A DNA stretch of 64,000 nucleotides from Cyanobacteria bacterium CYA. GTDB taxonomy: Bacteria > Planctomycetota > Phycisphaerae > Phycisphaerales > UBA1924. Below, in pieces: positions 48,919 to 58,504 of the stretch (its first letter is position 1; the number at the start of each line of letters is the position of its first letter). The notes below the pieces were generated by a model. It searched no databases. It was not told the DNA's origin and was given only the letters and a program-made list of their open reading frames with translations. The position numbers and the translations under genes were made by a program. The stretch covers positions 1 to 64,000 of the forward strand of contig RHKP01000004.1 of NCBI GenBank assembly GCA_008363215.1, in the 5' to 3' direction.

Positions 48919-50663
48919 GCGGCCGTCCTCAGGCTGGGTGTGGACGTGGCCTCGTCTTCGTCCGAGTGCGTGACGCGCACGATCTCCTCGAGGCTGGTGC
49001 GCCCCTCCAGCGCCAGCGCGATGCCCTCGTCGCGCAGCGAGAGCGCGCCGCCCTCGCGGAGTTTCTCGCGGATCTCGTGGGTCGAACGCCCGTGATAGAT
49101 CATGCGTCGAATGCTGGGCGTGACCTCCATCACCTCGTACACGCCCACACGCCCGCGGAATCCCGTGTCGTGGCACTGCATGCACCCGTCCCCCTTGCGG
49201 AATGATCGCCCGGCCAGTTCGGGGCGACCCAGATCCTCGATCAGCGCGGGTGCGGGGAAGTACTTGGTCGCGCAGCCCTGGCAGATGGTGCGGGCCAGCC
49301 GCTGCGCGACGACCCCATTGATCGCGGCCGAGAGCAGATACGGCTCGACGTTCATGTCGATCAGGCGTGCCACGGCCCCGGGGGCGTCGTTGGTGTGCAG
49401 CGTCGCAAGCACCGAGTGCCCGGTCAGCGCTGCCTGCACGCCGACACGTGCCGTTTCTTCGTCGCGAATCTCGCCCACCATGATCACGTCCGGATCCTGG
49501 CGCAGGATGCTGCGCAAGGCCCGGGCAAAGGACATGCCGATGTTGTCCTGCACCTGAATCTGGTTGACCAGGTCAAGTTGGTATTCCACCGGATCTTCGA
49601 CCGTCACGATGTTGCGTTCCGGGCTTCGCAGCAGGTCAAGGGCCGAGTACAGTGTCGTCGTCTTGCCGCTGCCCGTCGGCCCGGTGACCAGAATCAGTCC
49701 GTGCGGCTGGCGCAGCACGCGCTTGAAGGTGGTCAGCGCGTCGACCCGGAAACCCAGATCCTCCAGGCGGACGTGCAGGTTTTCCTTGTCCAGGATACGG
49801 ATGACCAGTTTCTCACCCAGCAGCGTGGGCATACTCGAGACGCGCAGGTCGATCTCGCGATTCTCGGCCACGATGCGCACGCGCCCTTCCTGAGGCAGAC
49901 GCTTCTCGGCAATGTCCATCTTGCCGATCACCTTGACGCGCGACACGATGGGCGAGTGCATGCCCGGCGGCGGGCGCATCAGGTCGCGCAGCATGCCGTC
50001 CACGCGATAGCGGATCAGCGTGCCCTGCTTGTTCGGCTCGATGTGGATATCGCTGGCCTTGTCGCGCACGGCCGTCAGCAGCGCGATGTTCACCAGGTTG
50101 ACGATGGGGCTGCCCTCGACCATGCGGTCAAGGTCCGTGGTGTGACCGGCTTCGTCAACACGCTCGCGCTCGATCACCTCGACGTCGGACTCGGACAGCG
50201 ACGTGAGAAACTCGTCGACGTCGATGTTCCCGCCCGCGTACTTGCGCAGGTATTCGGTGATGTCCGCGTCCAGTGCCAGCACCGGGCGGATCTTCAGCCC
50301 GGTCTTCTGTCGCAACTTGTCGATCGTCGGAAGGCTCTGCGGATCGGTCATCGCCACCGTCAGCGTGTCGCGCAGACGGAACATCGGGATGCACCGCAGC
50401 CGCTCGGCCTCCTCATCACCGATCAGCGACAGCAGTTCCGGGTCGATCAGCCCGTGACGCAGGCGGCACCCGCGCACGCCGTGACACTCAGCCAGCGCAT
50501 TGACCAGCACCGTCGGCGAAATGTGCCCCTGCTCGACCAGCAACTCGCCGATGCGCTTGCCCGTCAGCCTCTGGTCGGCCAGCGCGCGCGTCAGCGTCTC
50601 TTCCGACACGACGCCGTCCCGCAACAGCACCTCGCCCACACGCTTGGCCCGAGGCGCGCTCAC
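48915..50663 (-). CDS. gspE: Type II secretion/type IV pilus assembly ATPase
   Basis: The 582-residue ATPase powers pseudopilus assembly. It has an N-terminal MshEN-type domain (RVGEVLLRDGVVSEETLTRAL, GKRIGELLVEQGHIS), the Walker A motif GPTGSGKTTTLYSAL, the Asp box around ERNIVTVEDPVEYQL, Walker B in RQDPDVIMVGEIRDEETA, and the His box LATLHTNDAPGAV. A tetracysteine zinc site is present (CQGC and CMQC). It begins with GTG at 50663, which overlaps the STAS stop (GTGA). Confidence 0.95.
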   Translation of the reverse strand: MSAPRAKRVGEVLLRDGVVSEETLTRALADQRLTGKRIGELLVEQGHISPTVLVNALAECHGVRGCRLRHGLIDPELLSLIGDEEAERLRCIPMFRLRDTLTVAMTDPQSLPTIDKLRQKTGLKIRPVLALDADITEYLRKYAGGNIDVDEFLTSLSESDVEVIERERVDEAGHTTDLDRMVEGSPIVNLVNIALLTAVRDKASDIHIEPNKQGTLIRYRVDGMLRDLMRPPPGMHSPIVSRVKVIGKMDIAEKRLPQEGRVRIVAENREIDLRVSSMPTLLGEKLVIRILDKENLHVRLEDLGFRVDALTTFKRVLRQPHGLILVTGPTGSGKTTTLYSALDLLRSPERNIVTVEDPVEYQLDLVNQIQVQDNIGMSFARALRSILRQDPDVIMVGEIRDEETARVGVQAALTGHSVLATLHTNDAPGAVARLIDMNVEPYLLSAAINGVVAQRLARTICQGCATKYFPAPALIEDLGRPELAGRSFRKGDGCMQCHDTGFRGRVGVYEVMEVTPSIRRMIYHGRSTHEIREKLREGGALSLRDEGIALALEGRTSLEEIVRVTHSDEDEATSTPSLRTAA

Positions 50664-50995
50664 GCCAGACTCCTTGCGGCCGCGTCGGGTGTCTCGTAGT
50701 ACTCGAACAGATCGGCCGTTTCAGTGAGTTCAAGGACTTCGCGCACCGTCTCATTGAGCCCGCTCAGTTTGAGCGTGCGCCCCGTCGCCGAAACCCGCTC
50801 TCCCAGAGACACCAGCGCCTCCAGCCCGCGGCTGTCGATGAATCCGATCGCCGAAGCATCGATTACCAGCCGCCCGGCCTGGGCTGAGATCTGAGTGAGC
50901 ACCGCACCTGTGAAAGCGTCGGCGTCATCGCCGGCGACAGGCCCGTCGGGTCTGACGATCAGCACGGCTCCGTGGCGACGTTCTTCGATCCTCAC
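50660..50995 (-). CDS. STAS-domain protein (anti-anti-sigma factor type)
   Basis: The 111-residue protein is a single STAS domain like SpoIIAA/RsbV: AVLIVRPDGPVAGDDADAF, LVIDASAIGFIDSRGLEALVSL with the conserved serine S54-like residue in DSRG, and LKLSGLNETVREVLELTETADLF. The GTG at 50995 is preferred to one at 51010 because GGAGGAG lies six bases upstream. It is placed between a histidine kinase and the secretion ATPase, all overlapping, which is unusual; phosphorylation of the serine may relay a signal to the secretion machine. Confidence 0.85.
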   Translation of the reverse strand: MRIEERRHGAVLIVRPDGPVAGDDADAFTGAVLTQISAQAGRLVIDASAIGFIDSRGLEALVSLGERVSATGRTLKLSGLNETVREVLELTETADLFEYYETPDAAARSLA

Positions 50996-51010
50996 TGCCG
51001 GCTCCTCCAC

Positions 51011-52510
51011 TCACGCCGCCGCCGCGGCCGCCCGTTCCTCGCGCGGCAGCCACAGCGTGAAGGTGCTCCCCTGGTCCAGCCGCGAATCAACCGTGACGTC
51101 GCCCCCGTGCAGTCGGGCCACCTCGCGCGCCAGCGTCAGCCCCAGCCCCGTTCCCGTGATGGTGCCCACGCGCGCATCGCGCGCGCGGTAGAAGCGGTCG
51201 AACACCTTCTCGACCTCCTCGGGCGCGATGCCGATGCCCGTGTCGTTCACCTCCAACACATAACGCGTCTCCTGCTCCTCGAAGCGCACCACGATCGCGC
51301 CACCCCGCGGCGTGTACTTCACCGCGTTGCCGATCAGGTTGTGCACCAGCAGCGCCAACTTGTCGCGGTCACCGCTGATCACCGGCAGTTTCGGCGGCAG
51401 GTCAAACGTCAGTGAAATCTCCTTATCCGCCGCGGCCGCCTTGTAATCGTCCGCGAGTTCGTCGAACATCTGCGACAGGCGTACATCCCCGCGCTGCAGG
51501 CTCAGTGAGCCGGAGTCGATTTCCGCCGCCGAGAGCATGTCTGTGACGACGCGCTCCAGCCGGCGCGCCTCGTGGTTGATCACATTGAGGGCTCGCCCCC
51601 GCGCCGCGGTGTTCGTTTCCTCCGACTCCAGCGCCTCCTCAACGTACAGGCGGATGTTGGTCAATGGCGTGCGCAGTTCGTGCACCGCGTGCGCCATCAG
51701 CGCCGCCCGGGCTTCGTCGGCCACGTGATGGGCCGTGGTGTCCTCAACGATGACCACGGCCCCGCGGCCGTCGCCCACCACCGGGCGCAGAGTCAGGCGC
51801 AGGTGCGTCCGGGCGTCACCGCGGTCGCACATGATCTCCACGCTCTCGGTGCGCCGGCCTTTGCCCGACGCCACCGCGGCGACGCGCTGGGCCAGTTCGG
51901 TGCCCACGAACAGGTCCGCAGCGCTCAGTTCGCCGACGGGTCGATCCTCCACATCGAGCAGCACGCGTGCGGCGCCGTTGATCGAGGCCAGGGATCCGTC
52001 AGGTCCGAAAACCACCACCCCGTCCCACAGTGCGTCCAGCGTGCCCTGGATCCCGAAGCCCTGCCCGCCTTGGCCGCGGGTCAGCGCATCAAGTTCTCCC
52101 CCCATGGCCTGTGTGATCGCCCCCCCGCGCTCCAGCAGAATGCGGTTGTAGGCCGACGCAAGCAGCCCAAAGTCGTCGGCCACGCGCAACTGCTCACTGC
52201 TGCGCACGCCCCCGGCGTAGGCGCGGAGCGAAGAAAGCACCGCGTCGAGTCCGCGCGCGCGCCGACGCACGCCTTTGCCCACCACCAGCACCACGATCGC
52301 GGCTGCGCCCCAGGCGAGCATTGCTTCGATGGAAACTGTGTGCCAACGCACCCATATAAGGGAGGACGTAGCAACCCCCGCGCCGATCACGATGAGCGCA
52401 TCGATCACGCTACCCGGATTGCTTGCAGGCGCAAAGGCCTTGCGTCGCGGTGTCACGCGCACATCCGGCGCCTCGTTCTGGTTCTGAGTGTGGACAGACT
52501 GCTCAGGCAC
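51011..52510 (-). CDS. Membrane sensor histidine kinase
   Basis: The 499-residue protein has two membrane helices (VIDALIVIGAGVATSSLIW; AMLAWGAAAIVVLVVG), a PAS-like domain (LDALWDGVVVFGPDGSLASINGAARVLL), a HisKA domain with the phosphoacceptor in HAVHELRTPLTNIR, and a HATPase domain with all boxes (NLIGNAVKYTPRGG, DTGIGIAPEEVEKVFDRFYR, GTGLGLTLAREV). It starts with GTG at 52510 and heads the pseudopilin operon. No response regulator is adjacent; the STAS protein or the receiver at 39 kb could be a partner. Confidence 0.92.
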   Translation of the reverse strand: MPEQSVHTQNQNEAPDVRVTPRRKAFAPASNPGSVIDALIVIGAGVATSSLIWVRWHTVSIEAMLAWGAAAIVVLVVGKGVRRRARGLDAVLSSLRAYAGGVRSSEQLRVADDFGLLASAYNRILLERGGAITQAMGGELDALTRGQGGQGFGIQGTLDALWDGVVVFGPDGSLASINGAARVLLDVEDRPVGELSAADLFVGTELAQRVAAVASGKGRRTESVEIMCDRGDARTHLRLTLRPVVGDGRGAVVIVEDTTAHHVADEARAALMAHAVHELRTPLTNIRLYVEEALESEETNTAARGRALNVINHEARRLERVVTDMLSAAEIDSGSLSLQRGDVRLSQMFDELADDYKAAAADKEISLTFDLPPKLPVISGDRDKLALLVHNLIGNAVKYTPRGGAIVVRFEEQETRYVLEVNDTGIGIAPEEVEKVFDRFYRARDARVGTITGTGLGLTLAREVARLHGGDVTVDSRLDQGSTFTLWLPREERAAAAAA

Positions 52511-52600
52511 GAGGTCTCATATCGGCGAGCCTGGGCGCCACCTGAGCGCCGGTCGCCCGGCAGAGGCCAGATGGTGCCGGTCGCACGCCGTGGTTCGGCT

Positions 52601-52614
52601 GGCACCGCATTCGC
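52601..52614 (+). promoter_or_regulatory. Probable sigma-54 promoter of the flgI unit
   Basis: TGGCACCGCATTCGC has GG (52601-52602), ten bases and GC (52613-52614), with a perfect TGGCAC -24 half and a one-mismatch -12 half (TCGC for TTGC). It lies 33 bp before the flgI ATG. Confidence 0.6.
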
Positions 52615-52646
52615 GTTGATCCGTCACCCCGTTGGCGAGGAAACCC

Positions 52647-53738
52647 ATGCACCCACGGCGACTGACCTTCCTGTTCCTCCTCGTACTGTTGATGGCGTCG
52701 GCTGCGGCCCGAGCGACCACAGTCCGAGAAATTGTCCGTTTGCGCGGGCAGGGCGAGTCCATCCTGCACGGAATCGGGCTGGTCGGCGGGCTGCGGGGCA
52801 CCGGCGACGCCGGCAAGGATCTGGTGGTCGCACGCCCTCTTGCGCAGATGCTCGAAGGACTGGGCAACCCCGTCCCCAATCTCGATGATCTGAAGAACAG
52901 CAAGTCCGTGGCGCTGGTCATGGTGACCTGCGTCATCCCCGAAACCGGCGCCGAGGTCGATGACACCTTCGACATCCGCGTCTCGGTGATCAACGGAGCG
53001 AGCAGTCTTGACGGCGGGGAACTGTGGGTTGCGCCGCTGACGGCCGCCATTCCCGGCGGCGACCTCTATGCCTTTGCGCAAGGTCCGATCACTCTCGAAG
53101 ATCCGAACGTGCCGACAGTCGGGCGAATCCGCGGCGGGGGGCGCATGGTGCGCCGTATCGCGACCAGTCCTGACGTGTCCGGAAGCATCGAACTGATCAT
53201 CCACAAGCACTTTTCCGGGTGGGCGTCGGCTTCGCAGATCGCCAGCCAGATCAACCAGCAGTACCTGCTCACGACGCGCCGGCTCGGCAGCAGCGTGGCC
53301 ACCGTCGTCAATGAGCGACTGATCCGCGTCGAGGTGCCCGAGCACGAGCGTGAAAACCCGGCCGCTTTCCTCGGCGACGTGATGAGCACCGAAATCAACA
53401 TGAGCATGCTCGGGCTTCCGGCCACGGTGGTGGTCAACTCACGCACCGGCGGCATCGTGGTGACGGGCGACGTGACGATCAGCCCGGCTGTGATCACCCA
53501 CCGCGGGCTGACGATCACCACCACGTTGCCACCGCCGGTGCCCACGCCGGACGCGCCGGTGGTTGAGCGCCGGCAGTGGGCCGCCCTGGAAACGGAGAGC
53601 GGGCAGGCAGGTCAATCGAGTTTGTCCGACCTGGTCAAGGCGTTCGAGCAACTGGCCGTCCCGAGCAAGGACCAGATCGAGATCCTGCAGATGCTGCATC
53701 GGGCGGGCAAGTTGCACGCCCGCCTGGTGGTGGAGTGA
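52647..53738 (+). CDS. flgI: Flagellar P-ring protein FlgI
   Basis: FlgI forms the periplasmic P-ring around the rod. The 363-residue protein has a signal peptide (LTFLFLLVLLMASAAARA), then VREIVRLRGQGESILHGIGLVGGLRGTGDA, KSVALVMVTCVIPETG, and VNSRTGGIVVTGDVTISPAVITHRGLTITT, all typical. The ATG at 52647 has GAGGAAACCC before it. It opens the plus-strand flagellar block. Confidence 0.94.
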   Translation: MHPRRLTFLFLLVLLMASAAARATTVREIVRLRGQGESILHGIGLVGGLRGTGDAGKDLVVARPLAQMLEGLGNPVPNLDDLKNSKSVALVMVTCVIPETGAEVDDTFDIRVSVINGASSLDGGELWVAPLTAAIPGGDLYAFAQGPITLEDPNVPTVGRIRGGGRMVRRIATSPDVSGSIELIIHKHFSGWASASQIASQINQQYLLTTRRLGSSVATVVNERLIRVEVPEHERENPAAFLGDVMSTEINMSMLGLPATVVVNSRTGGIVVTGDVTISPAVITHRGLTITTTLPPPVPTPDAPVVERRQWAALETESGQAGQSSLSDLVKAFEQLAVPSKDQIEILQMLHRAGKLHARLVVE

Positions 53739-53742
53739 GCCG

Positions 53743-54138
53743 ATGCGGATCGAACCCGAGCAGAGCGTGACGGCGGGGCTGGTGATGCGTGCGGGCGCAC
53801 GCACCACGGCCGAGCAGCGCTCGTTTGCGGAGATTCTTGCGGTCGACGATCGAGCGCGGGCCTGGATGGGAGGAGTTGACCAGGCGCAGCAGGCGGCCGA
53901 GGGGCTGGTCGCGATGACGCTGATCGAGCCATTGTTGCGCGAGGCGCGTGAGATGCGTTCGAGCGAGGGACCGTTTGGCTTGACCGAGGCCGAGAGGCAG
54001 TTCGGGGCGTTGATGGACGCCCGGACGGCCGGACGGATGGTCAAGGCGTGGAACATGCCGCTGGTGGACCAGTTGGCACGCCAGATGCGGGAAGAAGCGC
54101 GGACCGTGGAGACGACCGGCCATGAAGTCAGCGGCTGA
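53743..54138 (+). CDS. flgJ: Rod-binding protein (FlgJ N-terminal type)
   Basis: The 131-residue protein corresponds to the FlgJ rod-scaffolding domain only: a helical stretch LIEPLLREAREM, the GLTEAERQFGALMDAR segment and AWNMPLVDQLARQM, the family pattern GMDMPLAxxIxxQ. It has no C-terminal peptidoglycan hydrolase domain. It starts 4 bp after flgI and overlaps flgN by 17 bp. Confidence 0.8.
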   Translation: MRIEPEQSVTAGLVMRAGARTTAEQRSFAEILAVDDRARAWMGGVDQAQQAAEGLVAMTLIEPLLREAREMRSSEGPFGLTEAERQFGALMDARTAGRMVKAWNMPLVDQLARQMREEARTVETTGHEVSG

Positions 54139-54601
54139 GACGGAGACACAAGTGAGCATGATGCTCAGGGAACTGATCGCACACCACGAGTCGATGCTCG
54201 ATGCGGTGCGCGATCATCGTCGTGCGCTGGCGTCGGCTGATCGGGAGGCGATCGGGCAGGCGGTGCAACGCCAGGGCGACCTGATCGGGAAGATCCGGGC
54301 GATCGACGACCTTCGGCGCGGGCACTTCGGGCAGACGATGACGGTCCACGAGGTGGCGGCGCTGCTGCCGGAAGGGGCGCGGCGCCGGGTACTCGATCTG
54401 GGGGCACGCTTGCGAGAGTTGATCGAGATGGTGCGTGAGGAGCAGGCAGTGGTGGCGGCCGCCAGTCGCTCGCTGCTGGCGCACATGGAAGGAATGCTGC
54501 GGCAGGTGGCGGCGAAGTTGAATCACTCGGGGACGTACGGAAGGCTGGGACGCGTGGAAGCAGGGGCCCAGATCGTGACGGGCATCGACCTGACGAGGTA
54601 A
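54122..54601 (+). CDS. flgN: FlgN-like flagellar export chaperone
   Basis: The 159-residue protein is all helical: an N-terminal MLRELIAHHESMLDAVRDHRRAL, a middle coiled coil and a C-terminal HMEGMLRQVAAKLNHSGTYGRLG, where the GTYGR-like motif is common at FlgN ends. FlgN guards FlgK and FlgL before export, which fits its place just before flgK. The overlap with the rod-binding gene suggests translational coupling. Confidence 0.78.
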   Translation: MKSAAETETQVSMMLRELIAHHESMLDAVRDHRRALASADREAIGQAVQRQGDLIGKIRAIDDLRRGHFGQTMTVHEVAALLPEGARRRVLDLGARLRELIEMVREEQAVVAAASRSLLAHMEGMLRQVAAKLNHSGTYGRLGRVEAGAQIVTGIDLTR

Positions 54602-54605
54602 ACCC

Positions 54606-56339
54606 ATGAGCCTGACCGGAGCCATCCAGATCGCGCGCAGTGCGCTGACGACCAGTCAGTTGGGGCTGCAACTGGCCTCGCAGAACCTGGCCAACCTGGC
54701 CAACCCGGCGTACACGCGACAGATGTCTTTGCTCGAGTCGATCCGCGGGCAGGCGTCGGATAAGTTCCAGCCGGGGCGGGGCGTGCAGATCCGGGCGATT
54801 CAGCGCCAGATCGACAATGCGCTGCAGGCACGGCTGCGCAACGGAATCTCCGATGAACAGGCGGCAACGCAAAAGTTGCAGGTGGCAAGCGAACTCGAGA
54901 GCGTGCTCAATGAACTGACCGGCTACGACCTGTCCAGCGAACTGAACGAGTTTTTCAGTTCCTGGTCCGAGGCGGCCAACCTGGTCAACTCTGACTCGGT
55001 GGTGGTCGAACAGGGCGATCGGCTGGCGTCGTTCATGCGGGAGTTGCGTGCCGACTTGACGACGCTGCGTGACCGGATCGAGAGCGACATCGATGCGGCC
55101 GTGCAGGGCGCTGACGCCAAACTGGATGAGATTGCCCAGTTGAACGGGGCGATTGCAGTGGCCGGGCCCGGCAACGCTTCGGCCAATGCGCTGCGCGACC
55201 GGCGTGACGAACTGGTCAATGAACTGTCGGCGATGATGGACGTGTCAGTGGTCGAAGATCCGCAGGGCAACTACGACGTGTTCGTCGGCTCGGTGCCGGT
55301 GGTGCTCGGCGGGTTGTCACGCGGACTGGAGATCGAGCGCGTGCCCGATGGCGATCACCTTTCGGTCCGCGTCCGCGTCAGCGAAGATCAGTCGCCCATC
55401 GAGATCAGCAGCGGGTCGATCGGGGGTCTGCTCGACTCGCGCAACGGAGTGGTCGACGATACCATCGACCGGCTCGACACGCTGGCCGGGCAACTGGTCT
55501 TCGAGGTCAACAAGCGCCACAGCGTGGGAACCAACTCGAACGGGCTGCGTTCGGTGCGTGCCGGCACGCAGGTGGCCGCTGAGGATCTGACCCGCGCGTT
55601 CAACAGCGGCGAGAACACGACGTTTTCGGATCTGCCCTACGCGGCCGAGAACGGCGGGTTCTTCGTCGAGGTGACCAACACCGTGACGGGCGCGACGACG
55701 CGGGTGCGCATCGAGGTGGACCTGGACGGGCTGACCGACGCGGGTGTGCCGGGGACGGAGGATGACACGACTCCGCAGCAGATCGCCGAGGCGCTCAACG
55801 CCGTGTCGGGGTTGACGGCACGTTTCAACTCGGACGGGAAGTTGCAGGTCAGCGCCGCGTCGGGATTGCGGTTCCGTTTCGCGGAGGATTCGTCGGGCGT
55901 GCTGGCGGTGCTCGGAGTGAACTCGTACTTCACCGGGACCGACGCGAGCAGCATTGCGATCAGCGACCAACTGCTCGAGGATCCGACGAGGCTGATGCTG
56001 GGCACGATCGAGGGCGACCAGTATGTCGAGAACGCCATCGCGCTGTCGATGGTCGATCTCCAGGACGTGGCGTTGACGGCCCTGGGCGGGCTGTCGGTGC
56101 AGGGGCACTGGTCCAGCGCGGTGCAGCACGTGGGTGTGGAGTCGAGTTCAGCGCGGACGCTCAGCGAGGCCGCGTCGGTGGTGCGGGAGAGTCTTGAGGC
56201 CCAGCGTGCCTCAGTGAGCGGCGTGAGCGCCGACGAGGAGTCGATCAACCTTCTCAATCACCAGCAGCAGTACCAGGGTGCGGCGCGGGTCATCGCGCTG
56301 GCCGACGAAATGCTCCAGACCTTGCTCTCGATCGTGTGA
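54606..56339 (+). CDS. flgK: Flagellar hook-associated protein 1 FlgK
   Basis: FlgK is the first hook-filament junction protein. The 577-residue protein has the conserved start (LTGAIQIARSALTTSQLGLQLASQNLANLANPAYTRQ), the middle ELTGYDLSSELNEFFSSWSEAANL block, and a C-terminal coiled coil with VSGVSADEESINLLNHQQQYQGAARVIALADEMLQTLLSI. The start at 54606 follows flgN by 4 bp. Confidence 0.94.
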   Translation: MSLTGAIQIARSALTTSQLGLQLASQNLANLANPAYTRQMSLLESIRGQASDKFQPGRGVQIRAIQRQIDNALQARLRNGISDEQAATQKLQVASELESVLNELTGYDLSSELNEFFSSWSEAANLVNSDSVVVEQGDRLASFMRELRADLTTLRDRIESDIDAAVQGADAKLDEIAQLNGAIAVAGPGNASANALRDRRDELVNELSAMMDVSVVEDPQGNYDVFVGSVPVVLGGLSRGLEIERVPDGDHLSVRVRVSEDQSPIEISSGSIGGLLDSRNGVVDDTIDRLDTLAGQLVFEVNKRHSVGTNSNGLRSVRAGTQVAAEDLTRAFNSGENTTFSDLPYAAENGGFFVEVTNTVTGATTRVRIEVDLDGLTDAGVPGTEDDTTPQQIAEALNAVSGLTARFNSDGKLQVSAASGLRFRFAEDSSGVLAVLGVNSYFTGTDASSIAISDQLLEDPTRLMLGTIEGDQYVENAIALSMVDLQDVALTALGGLSVQGHWSSAVQHVGVESSSARTLSEAASVVRESLEAQRASVSGVSADEESINLLNHQQQYQGAARVIALADEMLQTLLSIV

Positions 56340-56346
56340 GGTGACC

Positions 56347-58386
56347 ATGTCCTACGCCTACGGCATCGCGCGTGCTCCATCGCTGCTGCTCTCGCAGGGC
56401 TCGCTCTCGCGCCTGACGCAGACCAACCTGGAGATGTACCGGCTGACCGGGCAGTTGGCCACAGGCATGGCGATCTTGCGCCCCAGCGACGACGCGGTCA
56501 AGGCGGCGGCGATCTCGGCGCTGGACAGCCGGCTGGAGCGATCAGACCAGCGCATGTCAAACCTGATCTATGCGTCAGACTCGCTGGACACGCTGGACGA
56601 TGCGCTGGGCGAGGCGACTGACCTGCTCAACGACGCCAAGAGCATGGCGCTCGAGCAGGTAAACACCGGGACGACAGCCGAGGAGCGCGCCAACCAGGCG
56701 CTGGTCGTGCAGTCGCTGCTGGACACGATGGAGCGAATCGCCAACCGCGAGTCGATCGTGGGATACATCTTCGGCGGGTCGCGCCCCGGCAAGCAGCCGG
56801 TGGAGGGCTTTCACGGTGCGTATCGATTCGTCGGCGAGCGTGGCGGGCTGACGACCGACATGGGCATGTTGCGCGGCGTCCCGATCACGCTTGGCGCCAA
56901 CAACGTGATCGGCGCCATGTCGGCGCGGGTGGAGGGCGCAGTGGACCTTGACCCCGAACTGCGCGACGACACGCGCATCAGCGACCTGGCCGGCGCCCGT
57001 GGGCTTGGCGTGACGCTCGGCAGCATCGAAGCCAACTTCAACGGCGAGGAGAACTTCTCGATCAACCTGGCCGGGGCCGACACGATCGGCGACGTGATCG
57101 ACGCGATCGAAGCGGCGGTGCGGGCCTATGAGAACGAGAACGACGTGACGGTGCTCGGCCCGGGCGGCGTCTCGATCGACGGACGCAGCATTTCGATCGA
57201 CATCCCCGAGGGCGAACTGACGTTTGAAGACCTGCCCGGAGGAATCACCGGCCAGGATCTGGGCCTGGTCACCAGGCCTTCAGCCGGGTTTGACACCGGG
57301 CGCGTCACCACCGACGATTTGCGACCCAGCGTGGCGTGGAACACGGCAGTGGAAGCGCTTCAGGCGCTCGATGCTCCGCTGGGCAGCATCCGCATCTCGA
57401 ACAACGGCTCGTCGGCGGTGGTGGACCTGTCCGAGGCCGAGACGCTGGCCGACGTGCGGGCGCTCATCGAGTCGACCAACCTCGGGCTGCGCGTCGAGAT
57501 CAACGAGGACGGCACCGGACTGAACGTGGTCAGCGAAGTGGCCGGCGGACGCGATGCCGGACTGTCGATCGAGGAAGTTGACGGGACCACCGCTGAGGCG
57601 CTGGGCATCCGCTCGATGACTGAGGCAACTGAACTGAGCGTGTTCAACGACGGGCGCGGGGTGGACATCGTAGACGGGGTGATCGACCCTGAAACCGGGC
57701 TCTATGACACGCGCCGCAACGTTGACTTCGTCATCACACTGGGCGACGGGTTCGAGATTCCCATCGACCTGCGGCCTGAGGACATCGGCACCGTCGGCGA
57801 CGTCATCGAGGCCATCAACCAGCAGGCGGCCGATGCGCTGAGTGCGGCGGGGCGCGATGAGTCGGAGTTGGTCGCCTCGCTGCATCCAACGTCGAACGGG
57901 ATCACGCTGACGCAAGATGGGGGGATCAGCGGGGCGGTAGTGGTGCGGTCTGATAACAACAGCACCGCTGCCAACCAGATCGGGCTGCTTGATGGGGAGT
58001 GGAGCGACTCGGCAGGGCAACTGGTGGGCCAGGACCGGGCGACAGCCAGGCCGGACAACGTGTTTGCGCACCTGATCGACTTGCGAGATGCGTTGTCGAG
58101 CAACGACACGTCTGGCATCAGTCTTGCGGCAGAGAAGTTGGACGAGGCGTTGTCTCGCATCGTGGAGAACAGGGCGTTGGTGGCCGGGTACGCCCGGCGG
58201 GTTTCGGACGAGTCGTCGCGGGAAGAGGACCGGCAAGTGCTGGACACGCAGATGAGAAGCAACCTGCGGGATCTGGACTACGCGGCGGCGGCGACGCGGT
58301 ACACGCAGTTGCAGACGCAGTTGCAGGCGGGGTTGCAGACGGCCGCGCAACTTTCGCGCCTGTCGCTGCTGGACTTCCTCGGGTAA
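56347..58386 (+). CDS. flgL: Very long flagellar hook-associated protein 3 FlgL
   Basis: The 679-residue protein keeps the FlgL ends: an N-terminal TNLEMYRLTGQLATGMAILRPSDDAVKAAAISALDSRLERSDQ and a C-terminal SREEDRQVLDTQMRSNLRDLDYAAAATRYTQLQTQLQAGLQTAAQLSRLSLLDFLG (given in parts: QVLDTQMRSNLRDLDY, then the terminal SRLSLLDFLG). Typical FlgL is near 300-400 residues; here about 300 extra residues in the middle hold flagellin-IN-like beta modules (GSIRISNNGSSAVVDLSEAE, FVITLGDGFEIPIDLRPEDI). These would project from the junction. It starts 7 bp after flgK. Confidence 0.9.
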   Translation: MSYAYGIARAPSLLLSQGSLSRLTQTNLEMYRLTGQLATGMAILRPSDDAVKAAAISALDSRLERSDQRMSNLIYASDSLDTLDDALGEATDLLNDAKSMALEQVNTGTTAEERANQALVVQSLLDTMERIANRESIVGYIFGGSRPGKQPVEGFHGAYRFVGERGGLTTDMGMLRGVPITLGANNVIGAMSARVEGAVDLDPELRDDTRISDLAGARGLGVTLGSIEANFNGEENFSINLAGADTIGDVIDAIEAAVRAYENENDVTVLGPGGVSIDGRSISIDIPEGELTFEDLPGGITGQDLGLVTRPSAGFDTGRVTTDDLRPSVAWNTAVEALQALDAPLGSIRISNNGSSAVVDLSEAETLADVRALIESTNLGLRVEINEDGTGLNVVSEVAGGRDAGLSIEEVDGTTAEALGIRSMTEATELSVFNDGRGVDIVDGVIDPETGLYDTRRNVDFVITLGDGFEIPIDLRPEDIGTVGDVIEAINQQAADALSAAGRDESELVASLHPTSNGITLTQDGGISGAVVVRSDNNSTAANQIGLLDGEWSDSAGQLVGQDRATARPDNVFAHLIDLRDALSSNDTSGISLAAEKLDEALSRIVENRALVAGYARRVSDESSREEDRQVLDTQMRSNLRDLDYAAAATRYTQLQTQLQAGLQTAAQLSRLSLLDFLG

Positions 58387-58504
58387 CACCGTGGGAGGAC
58401 GCTTGGAAGTCGCTCCTCTGGCCCCACGGCCGGCAGAGGGGGACGGAGGTCAGCCGGCGAGGATCGTCGGTGACGTGGACGGGCCGGATGGAACGGAGCG
58501 CACA

